Positions 42,416 through 51,802 of a DNA stretch of 64,000 nt are shown piece by piece (the stretch's first letter is position 1; each line of letters starts with the position of its first letter). The stretch comes from Microscillaceae bacterium (lineage in GTDB: Bacteria > Bacteroidota > Bacteroidia > Cytophagales > Microscillaceae): positions 1 to 64,000 of the forward strand of contig JAABSX010000017.1 of the NCBI GenBank assembly GCA_011390205.1, read 5' to 3'. The position numbers and the translations under genes are program-made. The notes under the pieces are model-generated. The model saw only the letters and a program-made list of their open reading frames with translations, did not search any database and was not told the DNA's origin.

Positions 42416-44364
42416 AGGCTAAGATACTCCCAAGCACTTTTATACGCATCTATTTGCTCTACATAGCTCAAAAATCTTTGATAAAAAGCAGACTGCCCTA
42501 GTGTGGCACTGTCTCCCACTACGATGAGTTTTTTGCGGGCTCTGGTGAGTGCTACATTCATCCGTCTTTCATCACTTAAAAACCCTATTTGTCCTTTTTC
42601 ATTGCTTCTAACCATAGACAAGTACATCATATCTCTTTCTTGCCCCTGAAAACCATCTACAGTATGAATGCTCAAAGAAGGGATTTCGTGCAGTAGTGCA
42701 GGATATTCCTCCTGAATCTTATCTTGGAGATATTCTACTTGTGCTTGATAAGGAGATACAATTCCTACCGAAAGGCTTGTCTGGAGCAGGTCAGGGGCAG
42801 TCTGTCGGATATGTTCTATCAAAAGTTGCAGATGTTTGAGGAGAAGGTCAGCCTCTTGGGGGTTGTAGCGGCTCTTGTTTTCTTCATTTGTTTTTTCTTC
42901 AAAACTACATCCAGCCGTATCTATAAACTCCACGGGGCTTGCCAAGACGGTATCATCGGGGTGTGCTGCAAGGTGATGCAGGCGTACAGAATCATCTGCG
43001 ATGAGTTGCCCTTGATAAAAATAAATATTAGAGAAGCCCATGATTTTTTCGTGCATTCGGTATTGCGTGCGTAATAGTGTAGAAGATTTGGGCTGGGATG
43101 CCATTGTTTTTTCAAATAAAGTATGAGAAAGTCCCTCTTTTGCAGCCTCATAAGATTTTACGGTAGGAGGCAGCTGCTGATGGTCTCCAGCAAAGATGAC
43201 CCGCCCAGATTTGATGATGGGTATCCAAGTGGCAGGCTCTAAGGCTTGGGCGGCTTCATCTACGAATACCGTGGAGAAAGGTCGGTATCTGATGTATTTA
43301 TTGACTGCACCTACCAGAGTGGCCGTAATGACCTGCGCTTGTTGGAGAATGTCATCCACGATGTATTTTTCTAATGATCGCGCCTCGTCTTTCATTCGGG
43401 TGGCTTCGGTATAGAGTAAGCGGCGTTGTTCACGCTCTTCGTGCCCAAAGACCCGCTTGTATTTGCTGGCCATTTTGTGAAATTCTTCGGAGTCTTTTCT
43501 AAGTTTTTTGAGGTATTTGAAGTCAGGGTGCTGTGCTATTTGCCCTTCTAGACTGATTACCCCTAGTTCTTCTTGAAATCTGGCAGGATTTCCGATTCTG
43601 AGTACATTGATTCCTTTTTCTAAGAGCTTGAAAGTCAGTAAATCTACGGCAGTATTGCTTGGGGCGGTTACGAGCACTTGTTTTTCATCTTGGAGAGTTA
43701 GTTTGATGGCTTCTACGAGGGTAGTGGTTTTGCCTGTGCCTGGAGGCCCATGCACAAGGGCTACATCTTTTGCCGCCAAGATATTGAGCAATGCTTGGTT
43801 TTGAGATTCATTGAGTGCAGCACGAGGGATGCCGTATTTTTCGGGCTTGGTGATGGGGCTAAAAGTAGCCTCCTGTTTGCCCAGCAGTATATCTCTCAGT
43901 TGTGCGAGTCTATCTCCTTGAGCGTTCATAACTTTTTGGAGGGCTTCGTCCATTTCTTTAAAGCTGACCGTATCAAAGAGAATATCTATGCCGAGGTTGT
44001 CATATTCAACCCAGTCGGGCAGTTCATCTACATTGAGTGCTATTCTCATATTATTTTTCCAGACTCCTGCGATGACTCCCGAAACGGCGGGTATTTTTTG
44101 ATGTTTTTCGGTTTGGTGAAACAAAGAAACAGAATCTCCTACCTGAAAGCTATGGTTTTGATTAAGGTGAGAAATCCTTTCGAGAGAGAGGTAAAAACTT
44201 TCTCCTGCACCTATTTCTTTGCCGTTAATCTTTATTGGATACCAAGTAAGTCCTTTTTCACGCCTTTGTTTGAGGGGTGTGAGGAGCATTTGGTTTTTAT
44301 ATTGTTGGAGTCCTTCTTGTTTTTCTAGTTCTAAAAGCTGACGAAGTTTTTTGAATGTGTCCAT
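42412..44364 (-). CDS. Upf1-like superfamily 1 helicase (IGHMBP2/SMUBP-2 type)
   Basis: A 650-aa DNA/RNA helicase. Residues 1-180 form the beta-barrel 1B-like region. Walker A is GPPGTGKTTTLVEA (near residue 205), Walker B VFVDEAAQALEPATW, motif III GDHQQLPPTV, then RTQYRMH (IV), GIVSPYQAQ, SIHTVDGFQGQERD (V) and NVALTRARKKLIVVGD (VI). It is close to eukaryotic IGHMBP2 and bacterial relatives of unknown duty. No signal or membrane segment. Transcribed alone. Confidence 0.93.
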   Translation of the reverse strand: MDTFKKLRQLLELEKQEGLQQYKNQMLLTPLKQRREKGLTWYPIKINGKEIGAGESFYLSLERISHLNQNHSFQVGDSVSLFHQTEKHQKIPAVSGVIAGVWKNNMRIALNVDELPDWVEYDNLGIDILFDTVSFKEMDEALQKVMNAQGDRLAQLRDILLGKQEATFSPITKPEKYGIPRAALNESQNQALLNILAAKDVALVHGPPGTGKTTTLVEAIKLTLQDEKQVLVTAPSNTAVDLLTFKLLEKGINVLRIGNPARFQEELGVISLEGQIAQHPDFKYLKKLRKDSEEFHKMASKYKRVFGHEEREQRRLLYTEATRMKDEARSLEKYIVDDILQQAQVITATLVGAVNKYIRYRPFSTVFVDEAAQALEPATWIPIIKSGRVIFAGDHQQLPPTVKSYEAAKEGLSHTLFEKTMASQPKSSTLLRTQYRMHEKIMGFSNIYFYQGQLIADDSVRLHHLAAHPDDTVLASPVEFIDTAGCSFEEKTNEENKSRYNPQEADLLLKHLQLLIEHIRQTAPDLLQTSLSVGIVSPYQAQVEYLQDKIQEEYPALLHEIPSLSIHTVDGFQGQERDMMYLSMVRSNEKGQIGFLSDERRMNVALTRARKKLIVVGDSATLGQSAFYQRFLSYVEQIDAYKSAWEYLSL

Positions 44365-44638
44365 TGATTTTGGGTTTATTGAGATTTACAAAATTAAAAC
44401 AAAGCTTCCAAAATTGGTAATTTAGAAGTTATTTATATATATTGGCTACGAAAACATTTGCTTTTAGGGTGATTTTTAAGAATTACACAAAAGTCTAGCT
44501 ATCAGTTACTTACAAATGATACGAGATTTTATTTTGAAGATATTCATACAAAGAGATGTCATTTACTTTTTTGTATATTTTTTGTGATAGTATTGTTAAT
44601 TGACTTGGTACGTTGTCAGATACATAGAGCATCATGGT

Positions 44639-46363
44639 ATGATACCTTTTACTTTTTTTACATTTTTATTTGCACATGCTGCTGCATATGTAAAATATCT
44701 TTTTTCTCTTGGAAACCAAGAGACCAGAAGCTCTAGGGAGGTTTTTCACGTATTAAGTACCAATTACATAGCATTGTTTATCATTTCCATCAGCATTTTT
44801 GGGTATCTGAATGGTGGTGTGATGGCTTTTCGCTATCTTCTTTTGATTGGGATGCTTTCTCTAGTTTTGTGGCTTAATAAGCAAGGGTGTCTAAGGTGGA
44901 GCAGGCATTTACTCTTGCTGAGTATACTTTCTTTGATATTTGTGTATCCTATCATAGTCGGTAAAATAAGCATTTCTCATTTTTTGTGGTATCCTTATGG
45001 TCTGATACTGCTTTCTTTGATTCCGTTTGTGATTTTTGATTGGAAGAAAGACCTATTAGATTTATTTTTTTGGATAGGCTTACTTTTCTTTGCCGTCCTG
45101 TTTATAGATATTTGGATGCTTCAAAGCATCGATACTGATATTGAGCGATCTCTTGAGCCTATTTTAGATATTAAAAATAAAATCACACAAGTCATTATTT
45201 GGTTTGGGATGAACTCAATCGTGTTTGTATTGAGGCAAGTCATGAATCAAAAGGAGAAGCGGCTTTATCAATTAAATGAAGAAATTAACCGTAAGATGGA
45301 ACTGGTGCTGTCTCAGAGTGAGAGGATAGTCCACCAAAATGAAGAGCTTATCCAAGGTCAGGAGCAAATCTCTGATCAGAGAGATGTCATAGCTGCCCAA
45401 AAAGAAGAAATGGAGTTTAGAAATGATCAGCTTGCTAAGTTTAACAAAGCCCTACTCAGATTCAACAAAGACCAAGTCATACAATTAGGCGACTGGGATA
45501 AAGCGCTAAAATACATAACAAAACAAGCTTCGGAGCTCGGAAATGTGTCTAGAGTAGGGATATGGAAGTTTGAGGATGATTTAAAATCTCTGGCTTGCCT
45601 TATCGTGTATCAGGCAGATAAACAGGAGTTTTTTCAAGAAAACACACTGTATGAGGCAGTTGCTCCGAGGTATTTTCAAGAAGTTCGAAACGAAAATATC
45701 ATCGTAGCAGATGATGCCATTCATCACCCTACACTACAAGATTTTAGAGAATCTTATCTCATCCCCTGTCAGATAAAATCTATGCTAGATGTGCCTTTCT
45801 TTTTGGAAGGGAAGCTATCAGGGGTGGTTTGTCTAGAGCAGCAGCATGAGGCAGTACACTGGTCTAACGAAATGATTAATTTTGCGCAATCTATTGCAGA
45901 TATTATTACCATTACCTACAAAGCAAATCTTTTACGCCTTGAGCGGCAGAAGATAGTAGAACAAAGCCTCGCAATCGAGCTACAAAACGAAGTGCTAAAA
46001 GACAAACAAGCAGAGATAGAAGAAATCAATGCAGATTTAGAGCAGCGGGTATCCTCCAGAACTAGAGATTTAGAATTACAGAATGGAAAGCTAGCCGAGT
46101 ATGCCTTCATTAATGCACATCTTCTCAGAGGTCCCCTGTGCAGGGTAAAAGGCTTGGCAAGCCTACTAGGAATGGATGAAATGCAATCGGAGTTGAGAGA
46201 ATTACTCAAAAAAATGCAAGACTCTGTGAACGAATTGGATGAGGTCGTCTTGCGAATCAATCAGACCCTCGAAGAGGAAGATAACCTAGACGAGGCAGAC
46301 CTAGTACGATTACGTGATAAAATCAGAAAAAAAGTGGGCATTAGAGAGGATTACAATTCATAA
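44639..46363 (+). CDS. Membrane GAF protein ending in a HisKA-like phosphoacceptor helix, no ATPase domain
   Basis: A 574-aa protein from the ATG at 44639 (an in-frame TTG at 44600 adds 13 residues and a second candidate start). N-terminal half: six or so membrane segments (about residues 38-170). Then a Gln/Glu-rich coiled coil, a GAF domain (residues 270-430, WKFEDDLKS to CLEQQH), a second coiled coil, and a HisKA dimerisation helix with the acceptor His in YAFINAHLLRGPLCRVKGLASLL. It stops 80 residues later. The HATPase half of a histidine kinase is absent, and no ATPase frame follows. It may be phosphorylated by another kinase, regulate dimerisation, or be a natural truncation. The gene overlaps the convergent lipoprotein by 6 bp. 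Confidence 0.85.
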   Translation: MIPFTFFTFLFAHAAAYVKYLFSLGNQETRSSREVFHVLSTNYIALFIISISIFGYLNGGVMAFRYLLLIGMLSLVLWLNKQGCLRWSRHLLLLSILSLIFVYPIIVGKISISHFLWYPYGLILLSLIPFVIFDWKKDLLDLFFWIGLLFFAVLFIDIWMLQSIDTDIERSLEPILDIKNKITQVIIWFGMNSIVFVLRQVMNQKEKRLYQLNEEINRKMELVLSQSERIVHQNEELIQGQEQISDQRDVIAAQKEEMEFRNDQLAKFNKALLRFNKDQVIQLGDWDKALKYITKQASELGNVSRVGIWKFEDDLKSLACLIVYQADKQEFFQENTLYEAVAPRYFQEVRNENIIVADDAIHHPTLQDFRESYLIPCQIKSMLDVPFFLEGKLSGVVCLEQQHEAVHWSNEMINFAQSIADIITITYKANLLRLERQKIVEQSLAIELQNEVLKDKQAEIEEINADLEQRVSSRTRDLELQNGKLAEYAFINAHLLRGPLCRVKGLASLLGMDEMQSELRELLKKMQDSVNELDEVVLRINQTLEEEDNLDEADLVRLRDKIRKKVGIREDYNS

Positions 46364-47104
46364 ATCAGGAATCAGGATTTCTATAATTCTTAGCGTGCCT
46401 TTGTCATTGAGGTTAATAGCCGCAAATACAAGCCAATCTGTATTAGGAACCCCCATCATAAATTTAAAAATAGCTTCATTTTTTTCTTCATCAAATCTTA
46501 CAAATTCGGGATGCTTGATGATGGATTTTTCTAAAAAATCTGCATCTACTTTACCCTTAAACATTTGCTTTTGGACTGATTTAGCCCCGACCAACTTACC
46601 GTTTTTTCTCATGGCAATGTTGGTGATGTAGTTATGAGAGATAAGATAGCTTTTGGCATTCGTTCCACCATAATCATACATTTCTTGGGCGATGAGGCTA
46701 TCATTGAGGCTTTGTGTAAGGTAGTTTATCTCAAATGTTCCTGATTTTGCCAAGATGAGTGTGTCATCTTGGATGATAGAAAAATCTGGTGCTGCAAACT
46801 CCACTTTTATTCCTTCGGGGATAGATTTTAGTAGTTTTTGCTGTGGGCTGAGTGTAGTGAGGGGTTGTGTAAGTTTTTTTTCTGTGGGTTTGTCTTCCTT
46901 GCTAGAGTCTTTTTTAGTAAATTGAGCGGTCTTGCTGCTGTCTTGTTTTCCTTTGATTTGATTGGTCTGACGGTAGTTTACCGTATCATTCTGGCTATAA
47001 GAAGAATCTTTTTTTATTACTTCTTCCTCTGTTTTTTCATCATCAGAAGTACATGCAGTGAGTGTAGTAAAGAGTATGAAAAGCAAAATTGTAACTTTTT
47101 TCAT
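46358..47104 (-). CDS. Lipoprotein of unknown function
   Basis: A 248-aa lipoprotein: signal with lipobox TLTAC (Cys18), then about 75 residues of low-complexity Lys/Asp/Ser/Glu linker, then a folded domain (residues 95-248) I cannot name. That domain alternates hydrophobic strands and polar turns (VEFAAPDFSIIQDDTLIL, ILIPDL at the end). It is convergent with the GAF protein and shares its last bases. The long charged linker suggests it reaches from the membrane to a partner in the periplasm. Confidence 0.75.
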   Translation of the reverse strand: MKKVTILLFILFTTLTACTSDDEKTEEEVIKKDSSYSQNDTVNYRQTNQIKGKQDSSKTAQFTKKDSSKEDKPTEKKLTQPLTTLSPQQKLLKSIPEGIKVEFAAPDFSIIQDDTLILAKSGTFEINYLTQSLNDSLIAQEMYDYGGTNAKSYLISHNYITNIAMRKNGKLVGAKSVQKQMFKGKVDADFLEKSIIKHPEFVRFDEEKNEAIFKFMMGVPNTDWLVFAAINLNDKGTLRIIEILIPDL

Positions 47105-47636
47105 GAAGGAATAAGTATATGTTGTTTTGGTGTTATTTTAAGTTTACGTTATAAACAGATAAAAGGTAGATAGGTTTGTGTCATTAAGGAAGATAAAGCT
47201 ACTCTCTTCGCAAATCCTAAAAATGTACATAGCCCGGTAGTGTCTCTTATTTTCTGTTTTTAAATCTTTTTATCATATAGTTTTTACGTAAATTTTAGAT
47301 AAAAGGTATCTCTATTTTTTGAAAAGTCTTGTTTTTGTGATGTGCTGCGTTGGTGTTACGTAAAAAGTTGCTTAGTACCAAATATTATTTTGATTTGGAA
47401 CTGCGTTTTTCAAGCTATAGGGTATTGTGTGATTGGTAGTTAATGTTTTAGAAATGACACACGGCTAGTCGGTATCTAAATGGCTTATCGAAGTGTAAAC
47501 AAGGTTTAGAATGAATCACCATTTCTAAAATACCCAACTAGGAAGCAAAGGCTATGCATAGCAAGGAGAATTATAAATGTACGTGTAAAATAAATAAAAA
47601 TATAAAATAAAGAAAAGAAAAGAAAAATAATATATG
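47105..47636. other. Intergenic region upstream of the copper cluster
   Basis: About 530 bp. The stretch near 47581-47636 is a purine-rich AAAAGA-type run. I see no gene, repeat or transposon end. It separates the convergent lipoprotein gene from the copper operon and likely contains its control region. Confidence 0.45.
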
Positions 47637-47644
47637 TATATTTG
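47637..47644 (+). promoter_or_regulatory. Candidate -7 box of the copper cluster
   Basis: TATATTTG fits TAnnTTTG, 15 bp before the first ATG of the cluster; no -33 TTG was found. The very short predicted leader makes this tentative. Confidence 0.35.
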
Positions 47645-47658
47645 TTTTTTACAGATAT

Positions 47659-48027
47659 ATGCATAAAACTATCCACATATTGTTTTTTATCTTATTAGGT
47701 CTCCTATGGATACCCACAGAAAAAACGTATGCTTGTGATAAAGCAGAAGATGTAAAAACAATACAATGTTGTAAATCAAAACAACAAAACAAATCTAAAG
47801 GCTGCTGCGACAAGGATGCCTGTTTAAAGCACGACATATCTTGCCAAGGTGAGTGTGAAAATACTTCCTGCCACTGTGCTACCCCGAGTTCTTTCGCTTT
47901 TGTATTGCCTGACTTTATCGAATCTTTGCCCAATCTCCTACTTGTAGATGATTTGAAGTGTGCCATTATTTATGTGTTTTACTCTTCAGACTTCTTTTCT
48001 ATCTGGACTCCCCCAAAAATAGCTTGA
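47659..48027 (+). CDS. Small exported cysteine-rich protein of the copper cluster
   Basis: A 122-aa protein with a signal peptide (residues 1-24) followed by thirteen or so cysteines in the next 65 residues: CC pairs in IQCCKSK and KGCCDKDAC, then CQGEC and CHC. After that comes a hydrophobic stretch and an ending with WTPPK. The layout recalls the small HYC/CC/PP-type proteins found at metal-resistance loci of Bacteroidota, though the match is only partial. It is presumably a periplasmic metal binder or sensor. It is the first gene of the copper cluster, 90 bp before the DUF3347 lipoprotein. Confidence 0.8.
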   Translation: MHKTIHILFFILLGLLWIPTEKTYACDKAEDVKTIQCCKSKQQNKSKGCCDKDACLKHDISCQGECENTSCHCATPSSFAFVLPDFIESLPNLLLVDDLKCAIIYVFYSSDFFSIWTPPKIA

Positions 48028-48117
48028 TTTCATATCTTGACAGCCACAGATCTGTCTTGTCAAAAGCAAAAAAAATGCTTTTTAGACGCTTATTTTCTTA
48101 ATCCTAAATAAAATAAA

Positions 48118-48645
48118 ATGAAATCAATCTCAATATTGATGGCAATTTTCGTATTGCTATCTATCTCCTCATGTACTACACAGAACCAAGAACGCACAGA
48201 CAGCAAACAGCTCAGAAACAGTATTGAGGCTGTCTCAGGGCATTATTTTACCCTAAAAGATGCTTTAGTTGCCTCTGATGCAGCATCTGCCTCCTCCCAC
48301 GCAGAGGCACTCGTACAGGCCATCAATGCAGTAAAAATGGATGAGCTTTCAGCAGAAACGCATACAGTCTGGATGCAAGTAATGAATGACTTGAAGTCTG
48401 ATGCCGAATATATCAAAGAAACCAAGGAGCTCGTACCGCAGCGAGATCGATTTGATACATTGTCTGATAAAATGTATCAACTACTCAAGGTTTCAAAACA
48501 AGAAACTCCCATTTATTACCAACATTGCCCAATGGCAAACGATGGCAAGGGGGCAAATTGGCTCAGCAAAGAAAATGTAGTAAAGAATCCTTATTATGGC
48601 TCTGAGATGCTTTCTTGTGGCAAAACGGTTGAAATGATTGAATAA
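48118..48645 (+). CDS. DUF3347 lipoprotein (copper cluster)
   Basis: A 175-aa lipoprotein (lipobox ISSC, Cys19) consisting of one DUF3347 domain. The helical body (YFTLKDALVASDAASASSH) is followed by the conserved metal-type motif HCPMANDGKGANWLSKE and NPYYGSEMLSCG, with Cys and Met residues suited to Cu(I). The same domain forms the C-terminus of the CusB-like adaptor at 56882 (YCPMADRDKGANWL), so the two likely handle the same metal. Family function is not established to my knowledge. It is the second gene of the cluster. Confidence 0.9.
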   Translation: MKSISILMAIFVLLSISSCTTQNQERTDSKQLRNSIEAVSGHYFTLKDALVASDAASASSHAEALVQAINAVKMDELSAETHTVWMQVMNDLKSDAEYIKETKELVPQRDRFDTLSDKMYQLLKVSKQETPIYYQHCPMANDGKGANWLSKENVVKNPYYGSEMLSCGKTVEMIE

Positions 48646-48720
48646 TTCAATAAGTTAATTATGCAACTCATTCATGAAATTGTGTAACATTTAATTAAGA
48701 TTTTTTATTGAACCTTGCTT

Positions 48721-48738
48721 TGTTGAAATTCTTCAACA
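48721..48738. promoter_or_regulatory. Small inverted repeat upstream of the Met/His-repeat gene
   Basis: TGTTGAA and TTCAACA, 7-bp perfect arms around a 4-base spacer, 17 bp before the start codon; a possible operator or 5' hairpin. Confidence 0.3.
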
Positions 48739-48754
48739 ATTAAAATATTTAAAA

Positions 48755-49213
48755 ATGAAAAAAATAATCTTTTTAGCACTTTTAATGGCTTTCATATTGG
48801 TCTCTTGTAAACAAAAATCCAATAATCACTCAAATCATATGAACAATGACGAGATGGTGATGAGTGATGACAGTACAATGATGTCCAATCATTCTCATGA
48901 TATGAATAATGATGGGATGATGATGGGTAATCATAGCACAATGATGCCCAGTCATTCTCATAACACGAACGATGGCAAGATGATGATGGATAATGATAGT
49001 ACAATGATGTCTAATCATTCTCATAATACAAACGATGGTACTATGATGATGAATGATGACAGTACAATGATGCATGACAAAACCGACACAATGGAAAATC
49101 ATGCAAAAATGTATGCTTGTCCGATGCATTCAGAAATCACGGGTAAAAAAAATGAAGAATGTTCTAAATGTGGGATGAAGCTAACCAAACTTGTGCCTGA
49201 AAAAAGGAAATAA
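48755..49213 (+). CDS. Met/His-repeat lipoprotein with a heavy-metal-binding domain
   Basis: A 152-aa lipoprotein (lipobox LVSC, Cys18). Residues 38-100 are three 21-residue repeats rich in Met, His, Asp and Asn (pattern DDSTMMSNHSH...MMM) plus a partial fourth, an obvious soft-metal sponge. The last 35 residues are the short CPMH...CGM domain (ACPMHSEITG to KCGMKL), also present twice in CopA and once in CusB. It probably buffers Cu(I) or Ag(I) in the periplasm. Regions before (TGTTGAA/TTCAACA) and after (30-bp palindrome) may control it. Confidence 0.88.
   Translation: MKKIIFLALLMAFILVSCKQKSNNHSNHMNNDEMVMSDDSTMMSNHSHDMNNDGMMMGNHSTMMPSHSHNTNDGKMMMDNDSTMMSNHSHNTNDGTMMMNDDSTMMHDKTDTMENHAKMYACPMHSEITGKKNEECSKCGMKLTKLVPEKRK
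48866..49075 (+). repeat. 63-bp tandem repeat, three copies plus part of a fourth
   Basis: Units begin at 48866, 48929 and 48992, with a partial at 49055, all in frame inside the lipoprotein gene. They differ by scattered substitutions, so they are not freshly duplicated. Copy number may vary between strains. Confidence 0.8.
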
Positions 49214-49239
49214 TCAAATAATTTGAATTATTCAATTAA

Positions 49240-49269
49240 GCAACCCTAATAAAATTTTATTAGGGTTGC
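49240..49269. terminator. 30-bp perfect palindrome between the repeat lipoprotein and copA
   Basis: GCAACCCTAATAAAA is followed without spacer by its exact complement, then TTTGC. As RNA it forms a strong stem ending in a T-poor tail. It can be the terminator of the lipoprotein gene or an operator/attenuator for copA, whose ATG is 27 bp on. Confidence 0.6.
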
Positions 49270-49296
49270 TTTGCTATATTTTAAAAAAAAAATCAA

Positions 49297-51798
49297 ATGA
49301 AACATACATATCATATAGACGGAATGACCTGCAAGGGCTGTCAAAATCACGTAGAGGAAACACTGTCAAAAGTAGAAGGCATTTCAAAAGCTACGGTAGA
49401 TTTAGAAAAAGCTCAAGCCACCATTGAAATGGAAAAACACATTTCATTGGGAACTTTGCAAGAAGTCTTAAAAAATGATGGCGGAAATTACAGCATTCAT
49501 GAACAAGGCGAGCATCAACATAAGTCAGAAGCTAAAAAGGAAGTAAACCCCAAAGCAAAAGGCACTGGTACATTCTATTGTCCAATGCACTGCGAAGGCG
49601 AAAAAACATACAACAAAGCAGGCGATTGCCCTGTCTGTGGGATGGATTTGGTAGAAGAACAAAGCCTATCAGCAAGCCATTCAGCACAGTGGACTTGCCC
49701 TATGCACCCCGAAGTGGTAAAAGAAGAAGCAGGTGCTTGCCCTCTTTGCGGAATGGATTTGGTGCCGCTTGAGCCCGACCTTTCAGCAGAAGAAAAAACA
49801 TATAAAAAACTATTGAAAAAGTTTTGGATAGCTTCGGTATTTACTTTGCCCATCTTCTTAATTGCTATGAGCGAGATGATTCCCAACAATCCACTTTATA
49901 AAATAGTAGAACAAAAACATTGGAATTGGATTCAATTGGTTTTGTCTATTCCAGTGGTATTTTATGCCACTTGGATGTTTTTTGAGCGTGCCTATAAAAG
50001 CATTATTACTTGGAATCTCAACATGTTTACACTCATTGGTATCGGGGCGGGTGTAGCTTGGGTATTCAGTGTCGTGGGGATGCTTTTTCCAGAGGTCTTT
50101 CCAGCACAATTCAAAACGGATTCGGGAGCAGTCTATGTTTATTTTGAGGCTGCAACAGTTATATTGACTTTGGTGCTTTTAGGACAACTACTAGAAGCCC
50201 GTGCCCATAGCAAAACCAATTCAGCAGTAAAAGAACTCCTAAAACTAGCTCCCAATAAAGCCTACAAAATAGTGGATGGTGAAGAAGTAGAAGTCAGCAT
50301 TGATAAAATTGAATTAGGTGATATTTTGAAAGTAAAACCAGGCGATAAAATTCCTGTGGACGGCGTTATTTCCGAAGGAGAAACCACCATTGACGAATCT
50401 ATGATTACGGGCGAGCCCATTCCTGTCAATAAAACTACAAGCGATAAAGTAACAAGCGGCACTATCAATGGCAACCAATCTTTTTTGATGAAAGCAGAAA
50501 AAGTAGGCAGTGACACTTTGCTTTCTCAAATCATTCACATGGTAAATAATGCCAGCAGAAGCCGTGCCCCTATCCAAAACTTAGCAGATAAAGTTTCGGG
50601 CTACTTTGTGCCTGTTGTTATCTTGGCTTCTCTCATCACTTTTGTAGTATGGGCTATTTGGGGGCCAGCGCCTACCTATGTTTATGCTTTCGTAAATGCC
50701 ATTGCTGTTTTAATCATTGCCTGCCCCTGTGCATTGGGCTTGGCTACGCCTATGTCTGTGATGGTGGGTGTGGGAAAAGGTGCTCAAAATGGCGTATTGA
50801 TAAAGAATGCCGAAGCATTGGAGAAATTAAACAAGGTAAATACGCTAATCATTGACAAAACAGGAACGATTACCGAAGGAAAACCCACAGTAGAAAAAGC
50901 AGCTTCTTTTCAGGAGCAGTATGATGAAAAAATGCTGTTGAGATACATCATCTCTGTAAACAGCAACAGCGAGCATCCTCTAGCAGAAGCGACTGTGAAG
51001 TATGGCAAAGAACAAAATGTGGATGCCGTGAAATCAGAAAACTTTACGGCCGTTACGGGCAAAGGCGTAGAAGCCACGATTGAAGGTGAAAAAATAGCTT
51101 TGGGAAATCCAAAAATGATGGAACACGCAAATGCAGAAATTACTTCTGCAATGCAAGAAGAAGCAAAAAAATATCAAAAACAAGGAAAGACGGTATCTTA
51201 CCTGTCTGTAGATAAAAAAGTGATTGGCTATGTCGTCATTGGAGATAAAATCAAAGCCACAAGTGCCAAAGCCATTGAAGAACTACAAAAGCAAGGAATT
51301 GATGTAATCATGCTTACAGGTGATAATCAGGATACAGCACAAGCTGTAGCTACAGAGCTCAATTTGGCTGATTTTCAGGCTGGTATGCTTCCCGAAGATA
51401 AGCTGAAAGAAGTGGAGAAGTTGCAAAAACAAGGAAAGGTAGTAGCCATGGCAGGAGACGGTATAAATGATGCCCCAGCTTTAGCAAAAAGTGATGTAGG
51501 AATAGCCATGGGCACAGGCACTGATGTAGCCATAGAAAGCGCCATGATTACCTTGGTAAAAGGGGATTTGCAAGGCATTGTGAAAGCCCAAAAATTAAGT
51601 CAAGCAGTAATGAGCAATATTAAGCAAAATCTGTTCTTTGCATTTATTTACAATGCGCTGGGCATTCCTATAGCAGCAGGCGTATTGTTCCCTTTCTTTG
51701 GAATCTTACTCTCGCCCATGATTGCAGCCTTGGCAATGAGCTTTAGCTCCGTATCAGTGATTGGCAATGCTTTGAGATTAAGAACGGTTAAAATTTAA
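49297..51798 (+). CDS. copA: Copper-translocating P1B-type ATPase
   Basis: CopA (833 aa) pumps Cu(I)/Ag(I) from cytoplasm to periplasm. N-terminus: an HMA domain with CKGC (residues 12-15), then a His/Lys linker and two short CPMH...CGMDL metal domains (about 93-118 and 133-155). The core ATPase has TGEP, the metal-translocating CPC (476-478) in IACPCALGLATP, the phosphorylated Asp520 in DKTGTITEGKP, the HP pair (560-561) and GDGINDAPALAKSDVGIAMG. Eight membrane segments are placed as in CopA. It is 4 bp before cusA, so the pump and efflux genes are one transcript. Confidence 0.96.
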   Translation: MKHTYHIDGMTCKGCQNHVEETLSKVEGISKATVDLEKAQATIEMEKHISLGTLQEVLKNDGGNYSIHEQGEHQHKSEAKKEVNPKAKGTGTFYCPMHCEGEKTYNKAGDCPVCGMDLVEEQSLSASHSAQWTCPMHPEVVKEEAGACPLCGMDLVPLEPDLSAEEKTYKKLLKKFWIASVFTLPIFLIAMSEMIPNNPLYKIVEQKHWNWIQLVLSIPVVFYATWMFFERAYKSIITWNLNMFTLIGIGAGVAWVFSVVGMLFPEVFPAQFKTDSGAVYVYFEAATVILTLVLLGQLLEARAHSKTNSAVKELLKLAPNKAYKIVDGEEVEVSIDKIELGDILKVKPGDKIPVDGVISEGETTIDESMITGEPIPVNKTTSDKVTSGTINGNQSFLMKAEKVGSDTLLSQIIHMVNNASRSRAPIQNLADKVSGYFVPVVILASLITFVVWAIWGPAPTYVYAFVNAIAVLIIACPCALGLATPMSVMVGVGKGAQNGVLIKNAEALEKLNKVNTLIIDKTGTITEGKPTVEKAASFQEQYDEKMLLRYIISVNSNSEHPLAEATVKYGKEQNVDAVKSENFTAVTGKGVEATIEGEKIALGNPKMMEHANAEITSAMQEEAKKYQKQGKTVSYLSVDKKVIGYVVIGDKIKATSAKAIEELQKQGIDVIMLTGDNQDTAQAVATELNLADFQAGMLPEDKLKEVEKLQKQGKVVAMAGDGINDAPALAKSDVGIAMGTGTDVAIESAMITLVKGDLQGIVKAQKLSQAVMSNIKQNLFFAFIYNALGIPIAAGVLFPFFGILLSPMIAALAMSFSSVSVIGNALRLRTVKI

Positions 51799-51802
51799 AG
51801 AG

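Noticed and set aside
46363-47104. Frameshifted ATPase half of the GAF/HisKA protein
   Set aside because: The downstream DNA encodes a lipoprotein on the opposite strand; no N, G1 or G2 box is seen in any frame.
48830-49129. Leftward frame rich in His/Met/Ile opposite the Met/His lipoprotein
   Set aside because: It is the mirror of the repetitive gene (ATG and CAT are complementary), so the long frame is an artefact of the repeats.
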